Source of the DNA: Zwartia vadi
GTDB lineage: Bacteria; Pseudomonadota; Gammaproteobacteria; Burkholderiales; Burkholderiaceae_B
Direction: 5' to 3'
Assembly (NCBI RefSeq): GCF_030410375.1
Contig: NZ_JAUHHE010000009.1
Span: 1-64,000 of the forward strand
DNA: 64,000 bases
A program made the position numbers and the translations under genes. Position 1 is the stretch's first letter, and each line of letters begins with the position of its first letter. Below, piece by piece: positions 27,904 to 36,689 of the stretch. A model generated the notes under the pieces. The model ran no database searches. It saw nothing but the letters and a program-made list of their open reading frames with translations, and was not told the DNA's origin.

Positions 27904-28032
27904 TCAATTTAGTAGTTTATTAAAACTTTGCTCGCACGCAATACGGGCATTGATTGACATAAAACATAATCACATAAAAACCAAATCCGACGCGAAACTT
28001 AGCCACGCGATACGGAATATGGAGACAACGCA

Positions 28033-29127
28033 ATGAGAACAAGGTATGGCCTTTCATCCGAAAAGAATTCGATCAACACTACAGTCACGTCGCTGTTCAG
28101 GCGAAAATTTTTAAGTCTCTGCGGCGCATTATTTCTCCTGCCAATCGGTGCGATGGCACAACCGACTGACTGGCCGGCCATTGAAGCTGCTGCGCGCAAA
28201 GAGGGGAAGGTCATGCTTTATCACAACCTGAACCCCGCAGGCGCAGAGCGATTAGCCAACGAATTTCGTAAAGCATATCCAGCGATCAAAATGGAAATGA
28301 CGCGATTGGGGAGCGCCCCGCTGATCCAACGTTTCAGCACAGAGTTTTCGTCCGGCAGAAACATTGCTGATGTCTTGATCACCTTTCCCGATCAACGCGT
28401 ATTTGACGGCATGAAAGCAGGGTGGATGGCCAAATGGGTACCTCCAGAACTCAAATTTTTCCCACCCTCTGTCAACTACGAGGGCAAAGATATGCTTTTT
28501 AACGTTCAGACTGCACGAGAAGCAATTATCTGGAATAAACAGCGCGTGAAACCAGCTGACGCCCCAAAAGAATGGGCCGACTTATTTGATCCCAAGTGGA
28601 AAGGCAAGATCGGGATGAATCCACCCTGGCGCTCGGTTTCCATACAAGGAATCGTGGCCTATTGGGAAAAGCTTGGTCTTGGTGATACCGCCGCTAAACT
28701 TAAAGCAAACAACGTCCGCTTCTTCGAAGGTTCAGGAGGCATTTTACAAGCTGTCATACGGGGAGACGTCCACATAGCTGAAATCACCGATTTGCCAGTC
28801 AATGTCGCACTTGCAGATGGCGCCCCGATTGGTATCGTTTATCCCAAGTCAGGAACGACGCTTTCTCTCGGTTACATGTTCGTCGCCGAGAAGGCACCAA
28901 ACATTAACGCCGGTAAAGTGCTCGCAAACTGGCTGATGAGTGAAAAAGGACAACAGTATCTTCAGGACTTTGCAGGCTTAGCCGTGACTCGCAATGGCAT
29001 TCCTGCAATGTCGCATATCCCAGCCACCGCGTCTTTACCGAACACTATCGATGGACTTGAGCTTTTGCCTCCCGCAAAGCAGAAGGAAATCGTAGATCAC
29101 TGGCGTACCACATTCGGCATTCAGTAA
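28033..29127 (+). CDS. ABC transporter periplasmic binding protein, iron(III)/AfuA-like type
   Basis: Extracellular solute-binding protein of 364 residues. ATG 28033 has GGAGA 7 nt upstream. The leader contains two Arg before the hydrophobic core (FRRKFLSLCGALFLL) and cleavage is likely after AMAQ near residue 43; Sec or Tat export are both possible. The mature start, TDWPAIEAAARKEGKVMLYH, is typical of the FbpA/AfuA class, whose members bind ferric iron, thiamine, phosphonates or sugar phosphates as well as organic acids. Lacking an obvious paired Tyr iron site, and sitting among organic-acid genes, it may import an organic anion. Confidence 0.85.
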   Translation: MRTRYGLSSEKNSINTTVTSLFRRKFLSLCGALFLLPIGAMAQPTDWPAIEAAARKEGKVMLYHNLNPAGAERLANEFRKAYPAIKMEMTRLGSAPLIQRFSTEFSSGRNIADVLITFPDQRVFDGMKAGWMAKWVPPELKFFPPSVNYEGKDMLFNVQTAREAIIWNKQRVKPADAPKEWADLFDPKWKGKIGMNPPWRSVSIQGIVAYWEKLGLGDTAAKLKANNVRFFEGSGGILQAVIRGDVHIAEITDLPVNVALADGAPIGIVYPKSGTTLSLGYMFVAEKAPNINAGKVLANWLMSEKGQQYLQDFAGLAVTRNGIPAMSHIPATASLPNTIDGLELLPPAKQKEIVDHWRTTFGIQ

Positions 29128-29141
29128 GCGCTGTTCGTGGA

Positions 29142-29175
29142 AACCCTGCAAGTTTGCAATGCAACTTGCAGGGTT
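29142..29175 (+). promoter_or_regulatory. Intergenic stem-loop between binding protein and permease genes
   Basis: AACCCTGCAAGTT (29142-29154) and AACTTGCAGGGTT (29163-29175) form a perfect 13-bp stem with an 8-nt loop 15 nt after the binding-protein stop codon. Such hairpins often protect the upstream message or attenuate read-through, giving more binding protein than membrane components. No U tract follows, so full termination is unlikely. Confidence 0.7.
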
Positions 29176-29192
29176 GAAGTCACCTTGTTCGG

Positions 29193-30980
29193 ATGGTTGA
29201 GATGAATCATACAAATCATGCATTGGATACAGTGCAGAAAGCACCTGTGGTCCCGATCTACCGTAATGCCAGCATCTTTGATGGTGGGCGCATTCTTGGC
29301 ATCATCTACCTGATCACGTTTGTCGTCGTCGCGCTCCTGGTCGCCATTCCCTTGGTGGCGCTGATATACGGCAGCCTCCGCAGCACCGCCCCTGGACTTG
29401 AGGGCCACTGGACATTTGAAAACTGGATCGCTCTTTTCTCGACCGGTATCGTCGGAACTTTCTATACCACTCTATTCATCGGCATCGCTTCAGCCCTGAT
29501 CGCTTCAGTTATTGGCACAGCCATTGCGATTGTCGTACATCGCACAGACTTTCGCGGCGGCTCAGTCGTGACCGCATTAGTGAGTCTGAGTTTTTTTCTG
29601 CCCTCCTTTATCCTCGCTATGGCATGGATTATTATTGGTTCTCCTGGTGGGTTAATCAATGGAGTCCTTGAAAGTATCGGCATCGAAAGCCTGAAAGTTG
29701 ATGCTTATACCAAGTCGGGCATGATTTTCGTCACGGTCCTTCATCAAATACCCTTTGTTTACTTGATGATGCGAGGCCCAATTTTAGGAATCGATGCAAC
29801 ATTCGAGGAAGCGGCAAGAGCCTCTGGAGCGACACCTTTTAACGTGCTGAGACGAGTCACTCTGCCATTGCTGAGCTTCTCCATCACATCAAGTCTTGTG
29901 TTGACTTTTATTCTCTCCATCGAGCAGTTTGCTATCCCGGCTTTGATGGGCATCCCCGGTCGCATCACCGTTCTCGCCACCCAACTTTATCTACTAGTCA
30001 GCTTTCCTCCTCCTGATTACGGACTTGCTGCGGCTATCGGACTGACGTTGAGTGCATTAACCGGGCTTGCCATTTGGGTACAGCGACGTATTGCTCGAGG
30101 CAATCGACTGACGGTTACCACTGGAAAAGCAGGTCGACTGACCCTCATATCTCTAGGTAAATGGCGTTGGGCTGCGAACTCCCTGTGCTGGGGCTATATT
30201 CTCTGTGCCCTGATACTGCCTGTGATCATACTTGCCTACGTATCCGTACTGAAATACTTCAGCGCCAACCCCTTTGAAGGGGCTTACACGATGCGCAATT
30301 ACGTCTTCCTGTTTGAATCAAGCGCCACATTGCGTTCCTTCTGGAACACATTGATCGTTTCAGGCCTTGGAGCAATCATCGGCGTTGGTTTAGCCTCTTT
30401 CGTCAGCTACTTCACTTTACGTCATCGTCCTCCTGGTTATAGAGTGCTTGATTTTGTCGCCAGCCTCCCCTTTGGCGTACCAGGAGTCGTCATCGGTCTT
30501 GGTCTGTTGTGGGCGTATGCTTATCTCCCCTTACCGATATACGGCACGCTCGTCATTCTGATCATTTCCTTCATTACTCGATTCTTGTCTTACGCGACGG
30601 AAACGGTCGGCGGCAGAATGGTACAGATTGATAAAAGCCTGGAGGAAGCCGCTTGGACCGCCGGGTCGACACGACTGCAAGGCATCAAGAAAATACTGAT
30701 ACCGTTGGCTATGCCCTCGCTGCAGGGGGCCTACTTTCTCTTGTTCATGGCATTCTTCCGGGAAATTGCCTCAGCCGTTCTACTGTACACAGCTTCGACG
30801 AGTGTATTGTCTACGTCTATCTGGTCCTTCTTTGAACAGGCAAACTGGGGACTTGCCAGCTCATTATCTCTTGTGGGCATGATCGTTGTCTTTATCGCCA
30901 TGTATCTTCTCATGTTAATTACCAAGCGCCGTCCATCGCTCAAACTGCTTGAGCGCAGCAAGTCACCTCAAACAACATAA
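29193..30980 (+). CDS. ABC transporter permease, fused two-domain FbpB/ThiP type
   Basis: A 595-residue inner-membrane protein with two permease units in tandem. Each has an EAA loop that contacts the ATPase: EEAARASGATPFNVLRRVTL (about 206-225) and EEAAWTAGSTRLQGIKKILI (about 486-505). About 12 helices. Starts ATG 29193 or ATG 29202. Being fused, one gene supplies both halves of the channel, consistent with a single ATPase gene following it. Confidence 0.9.
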   Translation: MVEMNHTNHALDTVQKAPVVPIYRNASIFDGGRILGIIYLITFVVVALLVAIPLVALIYGSLRSTAPGLEGHWTFENWIALFSTGIVGTFYTTLFIGIASALIASVIGTAIAIVVHRTDFRGGSVVTALVSLSFFLPSFILAMAWIIIGSPGGLINGVLESIGIESLKVDAYTKSGMIFVTVLHQIPFVYLMMRGPILGIDATFEEAARASGATPFNVLRRVTLPLLSFSITSSLVLTFILSIEQFAIPALMGIPGRITVLATQLYLLVSFPPPDYGLAAAIGLTLSALTGLAIWVQRRIARGNRLTVTTGKAGRLTLISLGKWRWAANSLCWGYILCALILPVIILAYVSVLKYFSANPFEGAYTMRNYVFLFESSATLRSFWNTLIVSGLGAIIGVGLASFVSYFTLRHRPPGYRVLDFVASLPFGVPGVVIGLGLLWAYAYLPLPIYGTLVILIISFITRFLSYATETVGGRMVQIDKSLEEAAWTAGSTRLQGIKKILIPLAMPSLQGAYFLLFMAFFREIASAVLLYTASTSVLSTSIWSFFEQANWGLASSLSLVGMIVVFIAMYLLMLITKRRPSLKLLERSKSPQTT

Positions 30981-31006
30981 CATCACACTGCCAGGAAAGA
31001 TTCACT

Positions 31007-32074
31007 ATGGGAATTCGGGTCAGCAATCTCATTAAAACTTTTGATAAGACAACGATTGTTCATGGCATTTCGTTCGATGTTGCAGACGGGGAGTTTGTCA
31101 CTTTGCTTGGTCCAAGCGGCTGTGGCAAAACAACGACTCTTCGGTGTATTGCAGGCCTTGAACGCACGAATGGCGGCTTGATCGAGATTGATGGCCAAGT
31201 CGTATCACAGCCAGAAAAGGACATCTTCGCACCTCCACATGAACGCAACCTCGGGATGGTGTTTCAATCTTATGCAATTTGGCCCCACATGTCTGTCGCT
31301 GAAAATATTGCCTTCCCGCTTATGGCGCGAGGAGGCTCAGAAGCAGAGACAAAACAAGCTGTCATATGGGCGCTCGATATAGTTGGACTCACTGGTATGG
31401 GGGATCGTCAGCCCTCCGAACTTTCGGGGGGACAGCAACAACGGGTAGCGCTTGCGCGAGCGATCGTGGGAAAACCAAAGGTTCTTTTATTTGACGAGCC
31501 ACTCTCCAATCTGGACGCCCGTCTACGCGATCGCACTCGCGCGGAAATCAGCAGAATTCAAAAAGAGCTTGCCATCCCAGCAGTGTATGTGACGCATGAT
31601 CAGGCCGAAGCACTTTCCATGTCGGATCGGATTATCGTGATGGAAGCTGGTCATATCATCGAAGAAGGCGAACCACGCAAACTATATCGTCGGCCTGAGA
31701 AGAGATTCACTGCCGAATTTATTGGGGCCGCCAACTTTCTCACTGTCACTTATAAAGGCAATCACTGGTTCGCACCCGATGGTTCTGCCTTGAAGCTTGA
31801 CGAGTCGATCATCGGCCACGAAGGCGAAGAGCGCACTGCCGTCTTGCGTTCGGAACATCTCGATATTATCTTGCCGGATGAAAAAACATCCAGTGGACAC
31901 GTCAATGCATTGCAAGGAAAGATCGAGCACGTCCAATACATGGGGCCTCACATTGAGTACGCCATCAGCGTACGAGGCGTGCCAATGAACGTGACGCATC
32001 ACATGGACTTTGGTCCCGGTACGGACATCCTTGTGACCTTCGGACCCTCAGATATCCACTTGCTACCCAGATAG
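31007..32074 (+). CDS. ABC transporter ATP-binding protein, FbpC/PotA-like
   Basis: A 355-residue ATPase. Walker A is GPSGCGKTTT, the Q-loop FQSYAIWPHMSVAENI, the signature LSGGQQQRVALARAI, Walker B KVLLFDEPLSNLD and the H-loop VYVTHDQAEA. Residues from about 240 form a TOBE regulatory domain typical of the CUT1/iron/polyamine importers. It ends the ABC operon, 26 nt after the permease gene. Confidence 0.93.
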   Translation: MGIRVSNLIKTFDKTTIVHGISFDVADGEFVTLLGPSGCGKTTTLRCIAGLERTNGGLIEIDGQVVSQPEKDIFAPPHERNLGMVFQSYAIWPHMSVAENIAFPLMARGGSEAETKQAVIWALDIVGLTGMGDRQPSELSGGQQQRVALARAIVGKPKVLLFDEPLSNLDARLRDRTRAEISRIQKELAIPAVYVTHDQAEALSMSDRIIVMEAGHIIEEGEPRKLYRRPEKRFTAEFIGAANFLTVTYKGNHWFAPDGSALKLDESIIGHEGEERTAVLRSEHLDIILPDEKTSSGHVNALQGKIEHVQYMGPHIEYAISVRGVPMNVTHHMDFGPGTDILVTFGPSDIHLLPR

Positions 32075-32098
32075 GCATAGGACTTTTGGCGAAAAGAC

Positions 32099-32128
32099 GA
32101 GGAGAACACGCGACAATAAGATCTCCTC
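32099..32128. terminator. Weak hairpin between convergent operons
   Basis: GAGGAGA (32099-32105) pairs with TCTCCTC (32122-32128) across a 16-nt loop in the 77-bp gap between the ABC ATPase and the convergent third MmgE/PrpD gene. Possible shared terminator; no clear U tract. Confidence 0.35.
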
Positions 32129-32151
32129 TCAAACACTCCCAGTCGAATGCC

Positions 32152-33642
32152 TCACGGCACCCAAGATGTCTCCTGCAATACGTTGGGATTGCCTTTCTCC
32201 GCAGCGGTATCGATATAACCAGTCAGTGGTGCCTTGTTACCTGGCAATGATCGCTTGACCATCAATCGCGTGACAGCCCGAATATCGGATACCTTTTCAA
32301 GGGTTTCTAGGCGCTCGAACAAAGGGGGAATATCCGCACGTGGCAAACCACCTGTTTCTGCGCAGTCGTTAAATTTTTCCCACATCTCATCGCTTGTCAT
32401 CGGGTATGAGATCCCGCGTCCCACCAAGTTATTAATCTTGCGTGAGAATACCTGGCCATCTTTCATCGTAATGGTCACTTCAGCTCCAAACTGCTCAGGC
32501 GAATCATCCGCCATCTCAGGATGGGGCCCGGCTGTCGTCTTGGCCATGATCTCACGCACTTTTTTATCAAAATGCGCCTCGCCCTCGAAATCACCCAAAC
32601 GTACGGCTCCCGAGACAAGCGCGCGGGATACTGCATATTGCACAGAAAATTTAGCTTCAAGGGGCGTTACAGGATTGGGGTTGTATGTGTGCGGCAATCG
32701 ACGCTTATGCACGAGTATCTGCACGCTCTCAACCTGATCAAGATCGATCGTGTAATCTTTGCGCAACTGGAGCATCATCGTGATTGCGGGATGCGTACTC
32801 CCGCAGCAAGGAAATTGCTTCAATCCCATCTCCGTGCTGAGCACCTCGAGTGGGTTCGCCCAGTTCTCGAACATCAACTCTGCGTTGTAGTTTCCCGGGC
32901 CATTGAAGACATTCAGAAATCCCTGCTTATGCTCGAAAGTTTCAGGATTGGAGTCATAGCCTGACTCGGCGAGCAGAACTGCTAGCAGACCATTACGACC
33001 TGATTGTCCAACATGTAGGGGTTTGACCATTGTTCCAAAATTGGATTTGAGTCCGGACGCAAGTGAGGCGGCAATACCCAAGGCCACCGACATTTTTTCC
33101 TCGCTCAGACCAATGAGATGACCGCACGCCGCAACCGTACCAAATATGCCAATGGTGGCGGTTGGATGCCATCCCAAATCGTAATGATGGAAATTAACCG
33201 CGCGCGCGATACGAATTTCAGTTTCAATCCCGACAACATAGGAGTGAATCAGTTGCAATCCAGACTTTGCTCGCTCTTCGGCCAAGGCAAACAAAGGCGC
33301 CACCAATGGAGCGGATTGATGTCCGCCCATAGGTTGGCTAAAGTCATCATAATCATGGGCATGGGAGCCTACACCATTGATAAACGCAGCATCCAGCGCC
33401 GACGTTTTTTTGTCAGTGCCAAATATTGTCGATTGACCTGGCGAAGTGCCGATACCGGGTGTCTTGAGCAGGTTAACGACAGATGGCTCCCCAACGCCGG
33501 CGAGCGTCACACCAAGCGTATCGATAATGGCAGTACGGGACAAGCTAATCGCCTGCTCGTTGATTAAACCAGTGTCGAAGTTGCAAATTAATGCTGCCAA
33601 CCGATTAATAAGCGGCTGGCCCTGCTCAGACTTTCCCATCAT
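32152..33642 (-). CDS. MmgE/PrpD family protein (copy 3)
   Basis: A 496-residue family member, slightly longer than the other two. Its active-site segment is HAHDYDDFSQPMGGHQSA: the acidic residues and the distal His are kept, while Phe takes the place of the usual Thr. Other landmarks are GWHPTATIGIFGTVAACGHL and KPLHVGQSGRNGLLAVLLAE. It is encoded 16 nt after the TcuA-like flavoprotein, so the two likely catalyse successive steps: dehydrogenation of a carboxylate, then a reaction on the unsaturated product. The direct reaction is not predictable. Confidence 0.87.
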   Translation of the reverse strand: MMGKSEQGQPLINRLAALICNFDTGLINEQAISLSRTAIIDTLGVTLAGVGEPSVVNLLKTPGIGTSPGQSTIFGTDKKTSALDAAFINGVGSHAHDYDDFSQPMGGHQSAPLVAPLFALAEERAKSGLQLIHSYVVGIETEIRIARAVNFHHYDLGWHPTATIGIFGTVAACGHLIGLSEEKMSVALGIAASLASGLKSNFGTMVKPLHVGQSGRNGLLAVLLAESGYDSNPETFEHKQGFLNVFNGPGNYNAELMFENWANPLEVLSTEMGLKQFPCCGSTHPAITMMLQLRKDYTIDLDQVESVQILVHKRRLPHTYNPNPVTPLEAKFSVQYAVSRALVSGAVRLGDFEGEAHFDKKVREIMAKTTAGPHPEMADDSPEQFGAEVTITMKDGQVFSRKINNLVGRGISYPMTSDEMWEKFNDCAETGGLPRADIPPLFERLETLEKVSDIRAVTRLMVKRSLPGNKAPLTGYIDTAAEKGNPNVLQETSWVP

Positions 33643-33658
33643 GAATCCCCTTTAGGCC

Positions 33659-35170
33659 CTAGGCCGCTTTTGTCTTGACATGATTGCTGCTTGAAGCCGC
33701 CGCCATGCGTCCAGCAATACGACCAAAAGTCGCGCCGGAAACAAGGCCCGTTCCAGCTGGATAGTTGTCGTAAAAAAGACCGCCAATCATTTCTCCACAA
33801 GCATAGAGACCTGGAATTGGCCGCCAATCTGTACCGATGACGCGGGTTTGCTCGTCAACCCGCAACCCGCCAAAAGTAAAGGTGATACCACCCGTTGCGC
33901 TATATGCATAAAACGGCCCTTTCTCAAGCTTAGTTGCCCAGTTGGTTTTCTCTAAGGCAAGCCCCTTTGTCGATAAACCATCTTTTTGCGATGGATCAAA
34001 CCCCTCAGAAGCATGCTTGGCCGCAGCGTTGTACTCTAGGACGGTTTTAAGCGCTTGTTTCTTGTCATCAATATCGAGTTGTTCGATGAGTCCCTCGAGA
34101 GTATCGGATGTGATGGGATCACTTGTCGAATAACGTGGTTCTAGCAAATGGACGACTTGGGAGTCAAACAACTGGTAAGCCTTAGCCCCTGGTTCGGCAA
34201 GAATCGCCCTACCGTATTTTGCGTAGGTAAACATGGCACCGTCAGCACCCTCATCAACAAACCGGCGGCCCATCCGATTGATCATGATGCCATACAGATA
34301 ACTCAAGCGATTGCTTCTATCTGTCATTTCACGGGGCGCAAAATTGCCCCAGTCTGCGGAAATAGGCGTTGCGTGACAACCACTCCACTGACCCCAAGGC
34401 ATTGCGCCCAAGCCCATGGCCATCCTGAGTCCGTCACCCTGATTATGAGGTGTTCCGCGGACTTTCGCGGCACCGACAAGAGGTCCGATGTGCTGTGTAC
34501 GCATTTGAACGTTCGCCTCAAAACCTCCACAACCAAGCACCACAGAATTTGCATGCAGCTCAGATATGCCATGTTCCTCGCGCACTCTCACGCCGTTCAC
34601 AGCACCTTGTTCGTTCTGCAGCAATCCCACCACTGCGGCACCATACCGAATTTCGATTCCCATGCGTTCGCACGTTGCAAACCAGCTACGCGATAACCCG
34701 ACTCCCTCATGCTCGGCACGCACAACCAGGCCTCGCGCCCAAACAATACGATTTCCTTTTCTGACACCCGTTAAAGTGATTGACGGCTCCATCGGGATCT
34801 TGCCAACCGTGTTCATCCAGAACACCGTATCTTTTGATTGATTGACAAGCAAACGGGATAATTCAGGATCAGTTTGCCCAGAGGTCACACGCATCAAATC
34901 GCCATGGAAGTCCTCTTTTGTGTAGGGCTGAATACCCGAGTAAAAGTCCTCATATTCATCTTCGACTCCAGGCAAGAGCGGACCTATTTCACGCGGGTCA
35001 TCAAAAGCAAACCTCAATACGCCACCGCTCCAGTGCGTATTGCCTCCTCTCATTTCACGAGGCGCTTTTTCAAGCACAACAACGCGCTGGGCACCATTTT
35101 CTTTTGCAGAAACTGCTGAGGCAAGTGCCGCATTACCTGCGCCGACAACAATCACGTCATATTTACTCAT
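33659..35170 (-). CDS. FAD-dependent dehydrogenase, tricarballylate dehydrogenase (TcuA)-like
   Basis: A 503-residue flavoprotein with VIVVGAGNAALASAVSAKEN at the FAD site and EKAPREMRGGNTHWSGG just after, very like TcuA, which oxidises tricarballylate to cis-aconitate. The C-terminal region shows TFTFGGLRVDEQTRVIGTD, LYACGEMIGGLFYDNYPAGT and SGATFGRIAGRMAA. Soluble, no signal peptide. No TcuB-like electron-transfer partner or TcuC permease is adjacent, so the cofactor could be re-oxidised otherwise or the substrate could differ. First gene of a two-gene operon with MmgE/PrpD copy 3. Confidence 0.85.
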   Translation of the reverse strand: MSKYDVIVVGAGNAALASAVSAKENGAQRVVVLEKAPREMRGGNTHWSGGVLRFAFDDPREIGPLLPGVEDEYEDFYSGIQPYTKEDFHGDLMRVTSGQTDPELSRLLVNQSKDTVFWMNTVGKIPMEPSITLTGVRKGNRIVWARGLVVRAEHEGVGLSRSWFATCERMGIEIRYGAAVVGLLQNEQGAVNGVRVREEHGISELHANSVVLGCGGFEANVQMRTQHIGPLVGAAKVRGTPHNQGDGLRMAMGLGAMPWGQWSGCHATPISADWGNFAPREMTDRSNRLSYLYGIMINRMGRRFVDEGADGAMFTYAKYGRAILAEPGAKAYQLFDSQVVHLLEPRYSTSDPITSDTLEGLIEQLDIDDKKQALKTVLEYNAAAKHASEGFDPSQKDGLSTKGLALEKTNWATKLEKGPFYAYSATGGITFTFGGLRVDEQTRVIGTDWRPIPGLYACGEMIGGLFYDNYPAGTGLVSGATFGRIAGRMAAASSSNHVKTKAA

Positions 35171-35220
35171 TATTTGTCTCCAATCTTGTTGAGGGCTAGC
35201 TTGACTCCCGCCAGCGCCGA

Positions 35221-35250
35221 ATGCACATGGACATGTGCATACAATTGTAT
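35221..35250. promoter_or_regulatory. Two adjoining palindromes upstream of the TcuA-like gene
   Basis: In the 124-bp gap before the TcuA-like gene, ATGCACATG-GA-CATGTGCAT (35221-35240) is a perfect 9-2-9 palindrome. It directly abuts and overlaps by 2 bp ATACAATTGTAT (35239-35250), a perfect 12-bp palindrome, and a further ATTGTAT follows at 35254-35260. The second is the cleanest example of the repeat seen upstream of other operons in this block. The first is a different sequence and may serve another regulator. Confidence 0.5.
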
Positions 35251-35294
35251 TTTATTGTATTAATCAAATAGAGTAAAGAGCGCTTAATAACTAC

Positions 35295-36674
35295 TCAGGG
35301 AGTATTGGGAGCGTTAAAGTGCCTGAAAATATTCACTGCTAACGCAATGATTGAAAAAAAGATTGCGACATAAAGCCCGAGCATTGGACCTGAGTTCAAG
35401 CCTAGGCCGAATACCAGCGAAACAATCGCAGCGCCAAAGGTCTGGCTAAACACACGCGTCGTCGCCTGTAGCCCACCGAGCGCGCCTGCACGGTGGCGAG
35501 GTGCCGAACCAATCAAAACACGATTGTTCGGTGTCTGAAAAAATCCAAACCCCACGCCCGACAACAACATTGCTGCAAACAACCATCCATCGGGGATCGA
35601 GGCAGGCATCAGCACAACACACAACAAACCCAAAGCCATTGTGCCTGCACCCAAGCCACTCAGCAGTGCGACAGAAAATCGATCCGACAAACGTCCAGCT
35701 ATCAGTGCAATAACAGCCGCACCCGCTGGCCAGCCCGCCATTAAAAATCCAACGGAAAGCTGTGAGCGCTCAAGCGTAATCTGCAAATAAAAAGGGAGCG
35801 AGACAAGCGTCGCCATCTGACCCGCAAAGGTGCTGGCGGAGGCCGCTAGCGCATAACGCATCGCCGGAATTCTGAATAAATCCACTGGCACGAGTGGTGC
35901 AGTCTGTTTGCTCGACCGACGCACCAACGCCGTTCCAATTAACACGGCCAGCACAATCAAAGCAATACCATGCCAGGTCGCGCCCATTAAATAATCAATG
36001 CCGATAATAAACAAACCAATCGTCGTCATGCTCAACATCGCCGCTTGCCAATCGAAACGCGACCGAATCGGTGCGACATCAGGCAAATAACGCACACCAA
36101 GCATCGTCAACAATCCCATGGGCACGCTAAAGAAAAATATCCAGTGCCACGAAGCCAATGACAAAATAAACGAGCCTATTGAAGGCCCCATCACGGACGA
36201 AACAGCCACCGTTAAGGCGTTTAAACCAATCCCGCGACCGATTAAACTCGGCGGATAAATATGACGTACTAACGCGCCAAACAAACACATGATCGCGGAA
36301 CCACCCAAGCCTTGAAAGATTCGACTCACAAGCAAGGCTGGTAAATTTGGGGCTAAGGCACTAGCAAGTGCCGCCAAAACAAAGGTCAACAGACCATAGC
36401 GGAACAAGCGTTTAAAGCCGATGCGCTCACCAATCGCAGCCATCGGCAACAGCGTCATCGCGACTGTCAGACTATAAGCATTGACGACCCATACAACTGA
36501 AGATGCCGACTCATTCAAGCTTTCAGCGATCGAAGGCAGTCCCACGTTGATCATGGTGGCATCCAATACCGCCAGCATCAAACCAAGCGCTAGAGCCAGG
36601 GCGGCCATACCACGTCGTCCGGGCGGCAAACCCTCTATCGGTTCGCCCGGTTTGTCTACTTTGACTTCACTCAT
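35295..36674 (-). CDS. MFS transporter, DHA2 drug:H+ antiporter-like
   Basis: A 459-residue inner-membrane protein of the major facilitator superfamily. The N-terminus LAVLDATMINVGLPSIAESL is the DHA2 motif D1 (LDxTxVNVALP), and the MFS motif A is visible as GERIGFKRLFRYG. 12-14 helices. Exporters of this group expel drugs or fatty acids, but substrate cannot be stated. It lies 15 nt downstream of glmU on the same strand, so it probably shares the glmU transcript and belongs to the conserved flank as much as to the catabolic block. Confidence 0.85.
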   Translation of the reverse strand: MSEVKVDKPGEPIEGLPPGRRGMAALALALGLMLAVLDATMINVGLPSIAESLNESASSVVWVVNAYSLTVAMTLLPMAAIGERIGFKRLFRYGLLTFVLAALASALAPNLPALLVSRIFQGLGGSAIMCLFGALVRHIYPPSLIGRGIGLNALTVAVSSVMGPSIGSFILSLASWHWIFFFSVPMGLLTMLGVRYLPDVAPIRSRFDWQAAMLSMTTIGLFIIGIDYLMGATWHGIALIVLAVLIGTALVRRSSKQTAPLVPVDLFRIPAMRYALAASASTFAGQMATLVSLPFYLQITLERSQLSVGFLMAGWPAGAAVIALIAGRLSDRFSVALLSGLGAGTMALGLLCVVLMPASIPDGWLFAAMLLSGVGFGFFQTPNNRVLIGSAPRHRAGALGGLQATTRVFSQTFGAAIVSLVFGLGLNSGPMLGLYVAIFFSIIALAVNIFRHFNAPNTP

Positions 36675-36689
36675 CTAGTTGGACTGCGC

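Noticed and set aside
28033-29127. Firm call as a ferric-iron transporter
   Set aside because: The receptor class also binds organic anions, no Fur box was recognised, and the neighbours are carboxylate enzymes.
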